Shown here: positions 1 through 9,422 of the stretch, one piece after another
Numbering within the stretch: position 1 is the stretch's first letter
Layout: every line of letters starts with the position of its first letter
Assembly: GCA_036406675.1 (NCBI GenBank)
Contig: DASXAO010000138.1
Span: 21,302-85,301, forward strand
Reading direction: 5' to 3'
Length of the DNA stretch: 64,000 nucleotides
Source of the DNA: SCGC-AG-212-J23 sp036406675
GTDB lineage: Bacteria > Pseudomonadota > Gammaproteobacteria > Burkholderiales > SG8-39
Program-made: the position numbers and the translations under genes
The notes under the pieces: model-generated
Databases searched by the model: none
What the model was told of the DNA's origin: nothing
The model's input: only the letters and a program-made list of their open reading frames with translations

Positions 1-153
1 CGCACCGGGCGCCATGCGCATCAGGGCGGTAATGAGGCCGGTCTGCTTGTCGACGAGCAGCGTCTTCTGCTCGATGCCCGAGTAGGCCGTTTTTTCCCAC
101 GGCAGGTTTTCCACGTCGACAAATCTGGAAGCGAGATCAACGCGCCGGTTCAT
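1..153 (-). CDS. ChrR-type cupin domain protein, N-terminal part only
   Basis: Only the first 51 codons lie in the window; the gene runs off the left edge. The translation contains LPWEKTAYSGIEQKTL followed by a segment ending TALMRMAPGA. This resembles the opening of ChrR-like cupin domains (dihydroxyacetophenone dioxygenase or anti-sigma-factor cupin families), in which a small beta-barrel binds a metal. The metal-binding histidines would lie beyond the edge, so function cannot be assigned. Its ATG overlaps the TGA of pyruvate kinase by the ATGA arrangement, so it is probably translated as the last visible gene of the glycolytic cluster. Confidence 0.6.
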   Translation of the reverse strand, partial: MNRRVDLASRFVDVENLPWEKTAYSGIEQKTLLVDKQTGLITALMRMAPGA

Positions 154-1592
154 GATTTCAGGTGCTCCCCGACCTTTACGATCTTCATGGTGTTGGTCCC
201 GCCCGACTTGCCGATGGGTTCGCCGATGGTGAGGACGATGATGTCGCCCTCCTTCACCACCCCGCTCGCCACCAGCGTCTTTTCGGCCTCGTGCAGCAGC
301 TCTTCGCGGTCGTGCCCGACGTACTTGACCATCAGCGGATAGACGTCGCGTAAGAGCGCGCAGCGGTAGCGCGTCGTCGTCTGCGAGGTGAGCGCGTAGA
401 TCGGCACGCCGCAGTTGAGACGGCTCATCCACAGCGCGGTCGAGCCCGATTCGGTCAGCGAGGCGATGCACTTCACCTTGAGGTGGTAGGCAGTGAAGAG
501 CGCCGCCATCGCGATCGACTGGTCGACCCGCGTGAACACCCGGTTGAGGAAGTCCTGCTCGAGGTTGAGCGGCTGGGTCTGCTCCACCTCCACGCACACG
601 CGGTGCATCGCCTCGATCACTTCCACCGGATAGCGTCCGCTCGCGGTCTCGGCCGAGAGCATCACGGCGTCGGTGCCGTCGAGCACCGCGTTCGCCACGT
701 CCGACACCTCGGCGCGCGTGGGCACCGGGCTCGCGATCATCGACTCCATCATCTGCGTGGCGGTGATCGTGAGCTTGTTCTGCTCGCGCGCGAGCCGGAT
801 CATCTTCTTCTGCAGCGCGGGCACCGAGGCGTCGCCGACCTCCACCGCGAGGTCGCCGCGCGCCACCATGATGCAGTCCGAGCCGCGCATGATGTCGAGC
901 AGCGCCGCCTCGGCCACCGCCTCGGCGCGCTCGATCTTGGCGATCAGGAAGGCCTTGCCGCCCGCCGCGCGCAGCAGCTCGCGCGCCATGTACATGTCGG
1001 CGCCGCTCTTCGGGAAGGACACCGCGAGGTAGTCGGCCTGCATCTTCGCGGCCGTCTTGATGTCTTCCATGTCCTTCGAGGTGAGCGCGGGCGCGGTGAG
1101 TCCACCGCCCTGGCGGTTGATGCCCTTGTTGTTGGAGAGCACGCCGCCGTGGCGCACCACGGTCTGCACCTCGTCGCCGCGCACCTCGGTGACGTCGAGC
1201 ACGATCTTGCCGTCGTCGAGGAGGAGCACCGCGCCGGGGCCCACGTCGCGCGGCAGCTCCTTGTAGTCGAGCCCGACGCGCTCCGCGTCGCCCGGTGCGC
1301 TCGACGCCGCATCGAGCACGAAGCGCCGGCCCTTCTCGAGGGTCACCCGGCCCTCCTTGAACTTGCCGACGCGGATCTTGGGCCCCTGCAGGTCGCACAT
1401 GATCGCCACGGTGCGCCCCACCTTGGAGGCGATCTCCTTCACCAGCGCGGCGCGCGAAAGATGATCCTCGGTGGTGCCGTGGGAAAAATTGAGGCGCACC
1501 ACGTCCAGGCCGGCGCGCACCATCCTTTCCAGGACTGCCGGTTCCGACGACGCCGGGCCGAGCGTCGCGACGATCTTGGTGGCACGGTACAT
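150..1592 (-). CDS. pyk: Pyruvate kinase
   Basis: Cytosolic enzyme that converts phosphoenolpyruvate and ADP to pyruvate and ATP. The 480-residue protein has the full family layout: the start motif ATKIVATLGPAS, NFSHG near residue 35, DLQGPKIRVGKF near 67, the KIERAEA active-site lysine region, the VARGDLAVEVG metal/phosphate site and the TATQMMESM motif. The length is typical of bacterial pyruvate kinase. The ATG at 1592 begins this conserved start. It is the last complete gene of a minus-strand cluster carrying transketolase, GAPDH and PGK, the usual betaproteobacterial lower-glycolysis block. A -10-like TACACT lies only a few bases upstream of the ATG, so the gene may also have its own promoter. 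Confidence 0.97.
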   Translation of the reverse strand: MYRATKIVATLGPASSEPAVLERMVRAGLDVVRLNFSHGTTEDHLSRAALVKEIASKVGRTVAIMCDLQGPKIRVGKFKEGRVTLEKGRRFVLDAASSAPGDAERVGLDYKELPRDVGPGAVLLLDDGKIVLDVTEVRGDEVQTVVRHGGVLSNNKGINRQGGGLTAPALTSKDMEDIKTAAKMQADYLAVSFPKSGADMYMARELLRAAGGKAFLIAKIERAEAVAEAALLDIMRGSDCIMVARGDLAVEVGDASVPALQKKMIRLAREQNKLTITATQMMESMIASPVPTRAEVSDVANAVLDGTDAVMLSAETASGRYPVEVIEAMHRVCVEVEQTQPLNLEQDFLNRVFTRVDQSIAMAALFTAYHLKVKCIASLTESGSTALWMSRLNCGVPIYALTSQTTTRYRCALLRDVYPLMVKYVGHDREELLHEAEKTLVASGVVKEGDIIVLTIGEPIGKSGGTNTMKIVKVGEHLKS

Positions 1593-1622
1593 AGCGCTAC
1601 TCAGTGTAGCAAATAGGATGCC

Positions 1623-2333
1623 TCAGACTTTTCGCGCCGCGTCGCGGCGCTGAAACAGCACCCAGCTCGTGGCGATGTACTTGTCGCCGCCCTTCGGCAT
1701 GTTGCCGCGGTGCGTGTGGGTGAAGGCGGTCGGAGCGATGAGGAGCGAGCCGGTCCGGGGCACGACCTTGCGCTGCTGGTACAGGAACTCGGTTTCGCCT
1801 TCGCGGAAGTCGTCGTTGAGATAGATCGTCCACAGCACGACCCGGTGCAGCGACTCCGCCCGATCCTCCTGGTCCGGGTGCAGCTCGCAATGCCAGTACG
1901 GGTAGGCGCCGCTGTCGGCGAAATACTTCTGCAGGTTGATGGTCCCCGGACGGAAGAGGTTCATCACCACCGCATTGAGCAGGTCGTCCGCGAGCCCGGC
2001 GAAGGCCGCCGCATCGAGCGTGACCGGCGGGCCTCCCCCTGGCGGCGTGAGCTGGAAGCGCGAAGTCGCGAGCGCCACGTGCGCGTAGCGCCTGAGATAA
2101 CGCTTGAAGCCGCCAAGCACGGCGTCGACCAATAGCTGCTGCGCGTCCGCCCAGCCCGGGTGCTCGTTCAGGTGAATATCCCAGCTATCCTTGACCGAGA
2201 CGTCGACACCGCCGCCGGTCAGCCCGCGCCGCGCAAGGCCGCTCGCCTCGAAACGCTCGATCAGCGCACGGCAGGCGTCTGCCTCGAGTGCGTTGTCGTA
2301 GACCTCGATGAAGTCCACAGGATCGTCGCCCAT
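1623..2333 (-). CDS. 2OG-Fe(II) oxygenase (prolyl-4-hydroxylase-like)
   Basis: Predicted 236-residue dioxygenase of the 2-oxoglutarate/Fe(II) superfamily. The C-terminal half has the double-stranded beta-helix signature: a proximal WHCELH segment (H-x-E in place of the commoner H-x-D), YLNDDFREGETEF, a distal histidine in THTHRGN, and a basic residue in KGGDKYIATSW that would bind 2-oxoglutarate. The frame is open for 32 codons further upstream, but that part overlaps the end of yjbQ and looks non-native, so I chose the ATG at 2333 (MGDDPVDFIEVYDNAL). The substrate cannot be told from sequence. It lies between yjbQ and pyk, an uncommon guest in a glycolytic cluster. Confidence 0.75.
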   Translation of the reverse strand: MGDDPVDFIEVYDNALEADACRALIERFEASGLARRGLTGGGVDVSVKDSWDIHLNEHPGWADAQQLLVDAVLGGFKRYLRRYAHVALATSRFQLTPPGGGPPVTLDAAAFAGLADDLLNAVVMNLFRPGTINLQKYFADSGAYPYWHCELHPDQEDRAESLHRVVLWTIYLNDDFREGETEFLYQQRKVVPRTGSLLIAPTAFTHTHRGNMPKGGDKYIATSWVLFQRRDAARKV

Positions 2334-2353
2334 CTTGGGGACTAGTATGCTGG

Positions 2354-2753
2354 CTAGTCGCCGATGTGCAACACCAGCTCGCGCACCGATCCGCGGCGGC
2401 GGTGCTCCCAGAGATAAATTCCCTGCCACGTGCCGAGCGCAAGCTTCTCATTCTCGATGGGAATCGAGAGCGACGTCGCCGTGAGCGCCGCTCGGATGTG
2501 AGCGGGCATGTCGTCGGGCCCCTCGGTGTCGTGCGTGTAGAACGGATCGCCCTCCGGCACGAGCCGCGCGATCCAGCGCTCGAGGTCGCGCTTCGCCGAC
2601 GGGTCGGCGTTCTCCTGGATGACGAGGCTCGCCGAGGTATGCCGCACAAAAATCGTGCACAGCCCTTCCTCGATCCCGGAGTTTCTTACTTGCGATTGGA
2701 CGCTGGCGGTAATTTCGTAAAGACCCTGTCCGCGCGTTTCGACGCTGAACTGC

Positions 2754-2761
<8 letters not shown>
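2354..2761 (-). CDS. yjbQ: YjbQ family protein (UPF0047)
   Basis: A 135-residue single-domain protein of the YjbQ/UPF0047 family, annotated elsewhere as a secondary thiamine-phosphate synthase because E. coli YjbQ has that weak activity; its physiological role is unsettled. Conserved segments are FVRHTSASLVIQENADP, YTHDTEGPDDMPAHI, and LGTWQGIYLWEHR near the C-terminus. The length matches the family. The start ATG overlaps the last 8 bases of pgk, implying translational coupling in the tkt-gap-pgk transcript. Another thiamine gene (thiC) lies about 50 kb away in the window, with no physical link. Confidence 0.9.
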
Positions 2762-3914
<1,153 letters not shown>

Positions 3915-3915
3915 C

Positions 3916-4926
3916 TCAGCGCACGTTCGCGAACGCGACCGCCACGTCGAGCATGCGGTTGGAGAAGCCCCACTCGTTGTCGTACCACGAGGACACCTTC
4001 ACCAGCGTGCCGTCGGACACGCGCGTCAGGCTCGAGTCGAAGATGGAGCTCGCCGGGTTGTGGTTGAAGTCGGAGGACACCAGCGGCTCCGAGTTGTACT
4101 CGAGGATGCCCTTGAGGTCGGAGTTGCACGCCTGCTTGACCGCGTTGTTCACCTCGTCAACGGTGGTCGGCTTCTTCGCCACGAAGGTGAGATCGACGAT
4201 CGACACGTTGATGGTCGGTACCCGGATCGAGTAGCCGTCGAGCTTGCCGTTGAGATGGGGCAGCACCAGGCCCACCGCGGCGGCGGCGCCGGTCTTGGTG
4301 GGAATCATGTTCTCCACGGCCGAGCGGGCGCGGCGCAGATCCTTGTGAAATACGTCGGTCAGGACCTGGTCGTTGGTGAACGAGTGGATGGTGTTCATGA
4401 GGCCGCAGGCGACGCCGATGCGGTCGTCGATCGCCTTCACCAGCGGCGCGAGGCAGTTCGTAGTGCAGGACGCGTTTGAAATGACGGTATCGCTTCCTTT
4501 GAGCGAAGCGTGGTTGACGCCGTAGACCACCGTGCGGTCGACGTCCTTCTCGCCGGGGGCGGAAATGATGACTTTTTTCGCCCCGGCATGGACGTGAGCG
4601 CCGGCCTTCGCCTTGCTGGTGAAAAGGCCGGTGCACTCCATGACGAGGTCGACCCCGAGCGCCTTCCACGGCAGCTTGGCCGGGTCGCGCTCCGCCACCA
4701 CCTTGATGCGATCGTCGTTGACCACGATGCTGTCGCCGTCGACGCGCACGGCGGACGGGAAGCGCCCGTGCGCGGTGTCGTACTGCAGCAGGTGGGCGTT
4801 GGTCTTCGCGTCGCCCAGGTCGTTGATCGCGACGAACTGCAGGCCGTGCTTCTTGCCGCTCTCATAGTGGGCCCGCAGCACCATGCGTCCGATGCGTCCA
4901 AAACCGTTGATGGCTACCTTGATCAT
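3916..4926 (-). CDS. gap: Glyceraldehyde-3-phosphate dehydrogenase, type I
   Basis: A 336-residue class I GAPDH converting glyceraldehyde-3-phosphate to 1,3-bisphosphoglycerate. The start INGFGRIGR is the NAD-binding glycine motif. An aspartate in FVAINDL after the second strand favours NAD over NADP. The catalytic cysteine is C154 in SNASCTTNC, with the partner histidine in NTIHSFTNDQ near 181. The frame is open far upstream, but that part is a shadow of tkt. The real ATG at 4926 overlaps the TGA of tkt as ATGA, so translation is coupled. Confidence 0.98.
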   Translation of the reverse strand: MIKVAINGFGRIGRMVLRAHYESGKKHGLQFVAINDLGDAKTNAHLLQYDTAHGRFPSAVRVDGDSIVVNDDRIKVVAERDPAKLPWKALGVDLVMECTGLFTSKAKAGAHVHAGAKKVIISAPGEKDVDRTVVYGVNHASLKGSDTVISNASCTTNCLAPLVKAIDDRIGVACGLMNTIHSFTNDQVLTDVFHKDLRRARSAVENMIPTKTGAAAAVGLVLPHLNGKLDGYSIRVPTINVSIVDLTFVAKKPTTVDEVNNAVKQACNSDLKGILEYNSEPLVSSDFNHNPASSIFDSSLTRVSDGTLVKVSSWYDNEWGFSNRMLDVAVAFANVR

Positions 4927-6968
4927 CCGAATAGACTCCTTACGGCCTCGGCCACGCGCTCGGGCGTGAAGCCGAAGTGCTTGAAAAGCTCGCCCGCCGG
5001 GGCGGACTCGCCGAAACGGTCGATCCCGACCACCCTGCCCTCGAGGCCGACGTATTTCCTCCAATAGTCGGTCACGCCCGCTTCGACCGCTACCTTTGGG
5101 AGCTCCCGGGGCAGGACCGAGTTCCTGTAATCGGCGTCCTGGCGGTCGAAAAGGCTGGTCGAGGGCATCGACACCACGCGCACCGGCAGCCCCGCGTCGG
5201 CGAGCAACTTTTGCGCCCCCAGAGCGAGCGGCACTTCCGAGCCGGTGGCGATGATGACCGCTCGCGCCTCCGGCGCGTCGGACAGGACGTAGCCGCCCCG
5301 CTCGATCCCCGACAGGGTCGTCCTCTTGGAGAAAGCGACGTTCTGCCGGCTCAGGAGGAGCGCGGTGGGACCGTCCTTGCGCCGCAGGGCCGCCGCCCAG
5401 GCGATCGCGGTCTCGACCGTGTCCGCGGGCCGCCAGACGTCCATGTTGGGGATCAGCCGCAGGGTCGAGGCATGCTCGATCGGCTGGTGGGTGGGCCCGT
5501 CCTCGCCCAAGCCGATCGAATCGTGGGTGAACACGTAGACGACGCGGATCTTCATCAGCGCCGCCATCCGCAGCGCGTTGCGCGCATAGTCCGAGAACAC
5601 CAGGAAGGTGCCCCCGTAGGGAATGAAGCCGCCGTGCAGCGCGATGCCGTTCATCACCGCGCACATGCCGAATTCCCGCACCCCGTAAAAGACGTGGTTT
5701 CCGGCCTCGGCGTTGCCCGGCGCCACCGCCTTCGAAGCCTTGACCATGGTCAGGTTCGAGCCCGTCAGGTCGGCCGAGCCGCCGAGGAGCTCCGGCAGCA
5801 GCGGAACCAGGACTTCGAGCACGTTTTGCGACGCCTTGCGCGTCGCGAGGGTCTCGCCCTTGGAATTGAGCTCCTCGATAAGCGACGCCAGGCGGCTGTC
5901 GAACTCCGGCGGCAAGGCCGTGGCGACGCGGCGCTGGAATTCCGCCGCCTCCTCCGGGAACTGCTTTTGGTAGGACGAGGCCACCTTGGCCCATTTCTTC
6001 TCGGCCTTCTTCCCGGCTTCGCGCGCGTCCCAGCCGGCGCGAACGGCTTCGGGAATCTCGAAGGGCGGGTACGGCCAGCCGATCGCGGCGCGGGTGGCGG
6101 CGACCTCGTCGGCACCCAGGGCGGAGCCGTGCGCCGCGCCCGTGTTGGCCTTCTTGGGGGCTCCTTTTGCGATGACCGTCTTGCAGCAGATGAGCGTCGG
6201 GCGGCCCTTCGAGCGCTTACTTTCCCTTTTGGCCTTGCGGATGGCCCGGTCGACCGCTTCCACGTCGTGCCCGTCGACGTTCGGGATGACCTGCCAGCCG
6301 TACGCGGCGAAGCGCTTGGGCACGTCGTCGGTGTACCACTGCGCGATTTGGCCCTTGTCCGAGTCGATCGAGATGCCGTTGTCGTCGTAAAAGGCGACGA
6401 GCTTGCCAAGGCCAAGGGTTCCGGCGAGGGAAGCAGCCTCGTGAGAGATGCCTTCCATCATGCAGCCGTCGCCCATGAACACGTAGGTGTGATGCTCGAC
6501 CAGGTCGAAGCCGGGACGGTTGAACCGCGCGGCGAGGAGCCGCTCGGACAGCGCCATGCCGACCGCGTTGGCGAAGCCCTGCCCCAAGGGCCCGGTGGTC
6601 GTCTCTACGCCGGGCGCGTACCCGTACTCCGGATGCCCGGGGGTTTTGGAGCCAAGCTGGCGAAAACGCTTCAGCTCCTCGATCGGAAGGGCGTAGCCGG
6701 TGAGGTGGAGCAGGCTGTAAAGGAGCATCGAGCCGTGGCCGTTGGAGACCACGAAGCGGTCGCGGTTCGGCCAGGCGGGGTTGGCGGGGTTGTGGCGCAG
6801 ATGGCGGTGCCACAGGGCCACGGCGATCTCGGCCATGCCCATCGGCATGCCGGGATGGCCGGACTTGGCCGCCTCCACCGCATCCATGGCAAGCGCCCGG
6901 ATGGAGTTGGCAAGGTCGACGTCGGAAGCGGCCGTGGTTGCCGTATTTGTCGTAACCGGGGATTCCAT
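4923..6968 (-). CDS. tkt: Transketolase
   Basis: Thiamine-diphosphate enzyme of the pentose phosphate (and, if present, Calvin) pathway, moving two-carbon units between sugar phosphates. The 681-residue protein shows GHPGMPMG near residue 38, SNGHGSMLLYSLLHLTGY, the TPP/metal motif GDGCMMEGISHEA, and the pyrimidine-domain motif EDGPTHQPIEHAS. The frame stays open upstream past 7400, but that stretch is antisense to nudC. The ATG at 6968 gives the family-typical N-terminus. It is the first gene of the tkt-gap-pgk-yjbQ cluster. A perfect TATAAT sits 13 bases upstream of the ATG on its strand, implying an extremely short leader. Confidence 0.97.
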   Translation of the reverse strand: MESPVTTNTATTAASDVDLANSIRALAMDAVEAAKSGHPGMPMGMAEIAVALWHRHLRHNPANPAWPNRDRFVVSNGHGSMLLYSLLHLTGYALPIEELKRFRQLGSKTPGHPEYGYAPGVETTTGPLGQGFANAVGMALSERLLAARFNRPGFDLVEHHTYVFMGDGCMMEGISHEAASLAGTLGLGKLVAFYDDNGISIDSDKGQIAQWYTDDVPKRFAAYGWQVIPNVDGHDVEAVDRAIRKAKRESKRSKGRPTLICCKTVIAKGAPKKANTGAAHGSALGADEVAATRAAIGWPYPPFEIPEAVRAGWDAREAGKKAEKKWAKVASSYQKQFPEEAAEFQRRVATALPPEFDSRLASLIEELNSKGETLATRKASQNVLEVLVPLLPELLGGSADLTGSNLTMVKASKAVAPGNAEAGNHVFYGVREFGMCAVMNGIALHGGFIPYGGTFLVFSDYARNALRMAALMKIRVVYVFTHDSIGLGEDGPTHQPIEHASTLRLIPNMDVWRPADTVETAIAWAAALRRKDGPTALLLSRQNVAFSKRTTLSGIERGGYVLSDAPEARAVIIATGSEVPLALGAQKLLADAGLPVRVVSMPSTSLFDRQDADYRNSVLPRELPKVAVEAGVTDYWRKYVGLEGRVVGIDRFGESAPAGELFKHFGFTPERVAEAVRSLFG

Positions 6969-6980
6969 CGGAGGGCGCAA

Positions 6981-6988
6981 ATTATACT
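6981..6988. promoter_or_regulatory. Overlapping divergent -10 elements of tkt and nudC
   Basis: The 43-bp gap between tkt and nudC holds ATTATACT. Read on the minus strand, 6981-6986 is a perfect TATAAT for tkt. Read on the plus strand, 6983-6988 is TATACT for nudC. Start sites about 7 bases past each hexamer would give leaders of roughly 6 nt for tkt and 17 nt for nudC. No convincing -35 hexamer is visible on either side. The same arrangement recurs at 16066-16073. Confidence 0.5.
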
Positions 6989-7011
6989 CAGCGCATCGCG
7001 CCCTTCCTCCT

Positions 7012-7917
7012 ATGAGCGAACTTCCCTTTGCCCGGCCGCCGAATTTCGAGCACTGCGTCGCCTGCGCAACGCCCGGCGAAGCGCATTGGTTTGTCTTCCG
7101 CGGCGACCAGATCCTCGTGGAGATGGGCCCGCTGGAGGTGCCCTCCGACGACTTGCGCGTGCGCGCTCGCCCGGCGTGGGCGCGCCTTCCGTTGCAGAAA
7201 AGCCACGACTGGCTGGCCGGCAGGGCGCTTCGCACGCTGTATCTCGGCGTGCTGAATGGCACGCAATGCTGGGCCGCCGAGCTGCCCAGAGAAGCCGAGC
7301 CGCCCGCCGGGATGTCGTGGGAGGGCCTGAGGACGCTCTTCAGCGTGCTCGACGACGCGCATTTCGCCCTCGCCGGCCGGGCGCTGCAGCTCGTGGACTG
7401 GGACCGCACGCACCAGTTCTGCGGTCGCTGCGGCGCGCGCACCGAGCCGCATCCCGAGGAGCGCGTGCGGGTCTGCCCTGCCTGCAAGCTCTCGGCCTAC
7501 CCGAGAGTGGCACCGGCAGTTATGGCGCTGGTCTGGCGCGGCTCGGAGATCCTGCTCGCCCGCAGCCCGCACTTCCCGCCCGGCATGTACAGCGCGCTCG
7601 CCGGCTTCGTCGAGCCCGGCGAGTCGCTCGAGCAGTGCATCGCTCGCGAGGTGGCCGAGGAGGTCGCAGTGCAGGTGGCGCGACCGCGGTACGTGGCGAG
7701 CCAATCGTGGCCGTTTCCACATTCGATGATGATCGCGTTCGCGTGCGAGTGGGTGAGCGGCGAGATTCGTCGGCAGGAGTCGGAAATCGAGGAAGCAAAG
7801 TGGTTCGAAGTCTTGCAATTACCGAGACTTCCAAGCAAAATCTCGATCGCTCGAAGATTGATCGACAGTGAGGTTGCACGAATGATCGAGCAGAGCAAAG
7901 GCACAACCGGCGTTTAG
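7012..7917 (+). CDS. nudC: NAD(+) diphosphatase NudC (Nudix hydrolase)
   Basis: Cleaves NAD(H) to NMN(H) and AMP and, in characterised homologues, removes NAD caps from RNA. The 301-residue protein has a zinc ribbon (C137, C140, C155, C158 in FCGRCG and CPACK), then a Nudix box at about 197-220 (GFVEPGESLEQCIAREVAEE) and the subfamily signature SQSWPFPHS at 230-238, which separates NudC from other Nudix enzymes. The frame is open upstream, antisense to tkt; the ATG at 7012 fits the family N-terminus and leaves a 43-bp divergent promoter region. No strong Shine-Dalgarno sequence precedes it. Confidence 0.93.
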   Translation: MSELPFARPPNFEHCVACATPGEAHWFVFRGDQILVEMGPLEVPSDDLRVRARPAWARLPLQKSHDWLAGRALRTLYLGVLNGTQCWAAELPREAEPPAGMSWEGLRTLFSVLDDAHFALAGRALQLVDWDRTHQFCGRCGARTEPHPEERVRVCPACKLSAYPRVAPAVMALVWRGSEILLARSPHFPPGMYSALAGFVEPGESLEQCIAREVAEEVAVQVARPRYVASQSWPFPHSMMIAFACEWVSGEIRRQESEIEEAKWFEVLQLPRLPSKISIARRLIDSEVARMIEQSKGTTGV

Positions 7918-8030
7918 GAGGTTTTGAACGAGTTGAGCGCGATCGAGAGCGCTGTGTGCGCCGCAAGGCGCGGATCGAAGGCGAGGCTCCCTACGCGGGC
8001 TTCGCCTTCGCATTTTGGAGGGCATGGGAA

Positions 8031-9290
8031 ATGAACGGTCTGCATCTCATCGGTGACCTCACCGGCTGCCGCTGCGATCCGCAGCTCCTTCTGGACGGAG
8101 AGCGCTTTCGCGCCAAATGCCTCGAGATGGTGGCCGCGTCCGGCCTCACGACCATGGACGCGACGTTCCACCAGTTCGAGGGCTCCGGCTTCACCGGCAC
8201 GGTAGTGCTGGCCGAATCCCACCTCGCGATCCATACCTGGCCCGAGCGCCAGGGGCTCACGCTCGACGTCTACGTCTGCAACTACAGCGCCGACAACTCG
8301 CTCAAGGCGCGGCGGCTGTTCCAGCAGCTGGTGGACTATTTCCAGCCGACCGAGCTGGCGAAGCACGAGGTCGAGCGCGGCGTGCACCTGCTGATGGAGC
8401 CGCTGAACGCCTCCACCGGCTTCTACATCCGGGCGGACCGCCAGCTCGGCGAGTGGCAGACGCGCTTCCAGAAGATGCAGATCTACGACACGCCGCACTA
8501 CGGAAAGCTCTTCCGCCTCGACGGGTTCAACATGACCTCCGAGAAGGAGGAGTTCGTCTACCACGAGAACCTCGTCCACCCGGCGCTCACGGCGCACGCG
8601 GCGCCGAAGAAGGTCCTGATCATCGGCGGCGGCGACGGCGGCTCTTCCGAGGAGGCGCTCAAGCACCCCTCGGTGGAGAGCTTGACGATGGTCGAGATCG
8701 ACGCCGACGTGATCGCGGTGGCGAAAGAGCACTTCCACGCCGTGCACAACGGGGTGTTCGACAACCCGAAGCTGCGGGTCCTGGTGGACGACGGCATGAA
8801 GTTCGTGCGCGAGACGCAGGAGCGCTTCGATTGCATCGCGCTCGACCTTAACGACCCGGTCGGTCCTGCGGCGGCGCTCTACTCGCTCGAGTTCTTCCAG
8901 CAGCTTCGCACCGCGCTCGCGCCGGGCGGCGCGCTCACGCTGCATCTCGGCTCGCCCGTGGCGCAGCCGCAGCGCGTGGCCGACCTCGCCCAGCGCCTGA
9001 ACAGCGTGTTCCGCATCGTGCGCGTCTACACCATGTACATCCCGCTGTACGGATCGCTCTGGTCCATGGCGGTGTGCTCCGACAAGCTCGACCCGAAGGC
9101 TTTCACCGCGGACGAGATCGACCGGCGCATCGAGCAGAGGAAGCTGCAGGAGCTGCGCTTCTACAACGGCGAGACTCACGAGGGCGTGTTCGCGCTGCCG
9201 AACTACGTCCGGGAGCTGGTGATCCCGGCGCGCCTGAAACAGCCGGCCCGCGGCCGCCGGCTGGGGGTCGTCAGAGCCGCGGCGAAGTAG
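8031..9290 (+). CDS. speD-speE: Fused S-adenosylmethionine decarboxylase / spermidine synthase (SpeD-SpeE)
   Basis: A 419-residue single chain joining both enzymes of spermidine formation. Residues 1-120 are a short bacterial AdoMet decarboxylase: MNGLHLIGDL start, self-cleavage motif LAESHLAIHTWPE (S63 would become the pyruvoyl group, H68 assists) and catalytic-type cysteine C83 in DVYVCNY. From about 122 comes an aminopropyltransferase with YHENLVHP, GGGDGGSSEE (199-208), VEIDADV and the catalytic aspartate region DLNDPVGPA. GGAGG-like bases at 8017-8021 precede the ATG at 8031, so I rejected the GTG at 7956. No stop or frameshift separates the halves. Putrescine would have to come from elsewhere. 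Such fusions are known but uncommon. Confidence 0.93.
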   Translation: MNGLHLIGDLTGCRCDPQLLLDGERFRAKCLEMVAASGLTTMDATFHQFEGSGFTGTVVLAESHLAIHTWPERQGLTLDVYVCNYSADNSLKARRLFQQLVDYFQPTELAKHEVERGVHLLMEPLNASTGFYIRADRQLGEWQTRFQKMQIYDTPHYGKLFRLDGFNMTSEKEEFVYHENLVHPALTAHAAPKKVLIIGGGDGGSSEEALKHPSVESLTMVEIDADVIAVAKEHFHAVHNGVFDNPKLRVLVDDGMKFVRETQERFDCIALDLNDPVGPAAALYSLEFFQQLRTALAPGGALTLHLGSPVAQPQRVADLAQRLNSVFRIVRVYTMYIPLYGSLWSMAVCSDKLDPKAFTADEIDRRIEQRKLQELRFYNGETHEGVFALPNYVRELVIPARLKQPARGRRLGVVRAAAK

Positions 9291-9311
9291 TCCGAAGAAA
9301 AGAGAGACCGC

Positions 9312-9341
9312 GAGGGGGGCTACGGCCCCCTTCTTGTTTTT
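9312..9341 (+). terminator. Intrinsic terminator after speD-speE
   Basis: A nine-pair stem (9312-9320 with 9325-9333, one G-U pair) closes a UACG tetraloop on a C-G pair, the exceptionally stable cUACGg fold, and is followed by TTGTTTTT. It ends the nudC-speD-speE transcript 21 bp past the stop. Confidence 0.85.
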
Positions 9342-9422
9342 GGGCTGCGGCCCGCTTTCCGCCGCCATTGATCACCGGCAGGCCTTCTTTCCGGCGCCGG
9401 CTCGCCAGCATTGGCGTGCCCA

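Noticed and set aside
6969..7487. N-terminal extension of transketolase
   Set aside because: It overlaps nudC in antisense and has no similarity to transketolase; the ATG at 6968 gives the normal start.
4977..7871. Open plus-strand frame of 964 codons over transketolase and nudC
   Set aside because: Antisense or out-of-frame shadow of two well-recognised genes with normal motifs; composition is Arg- and Gly-rich without any conserved segment.
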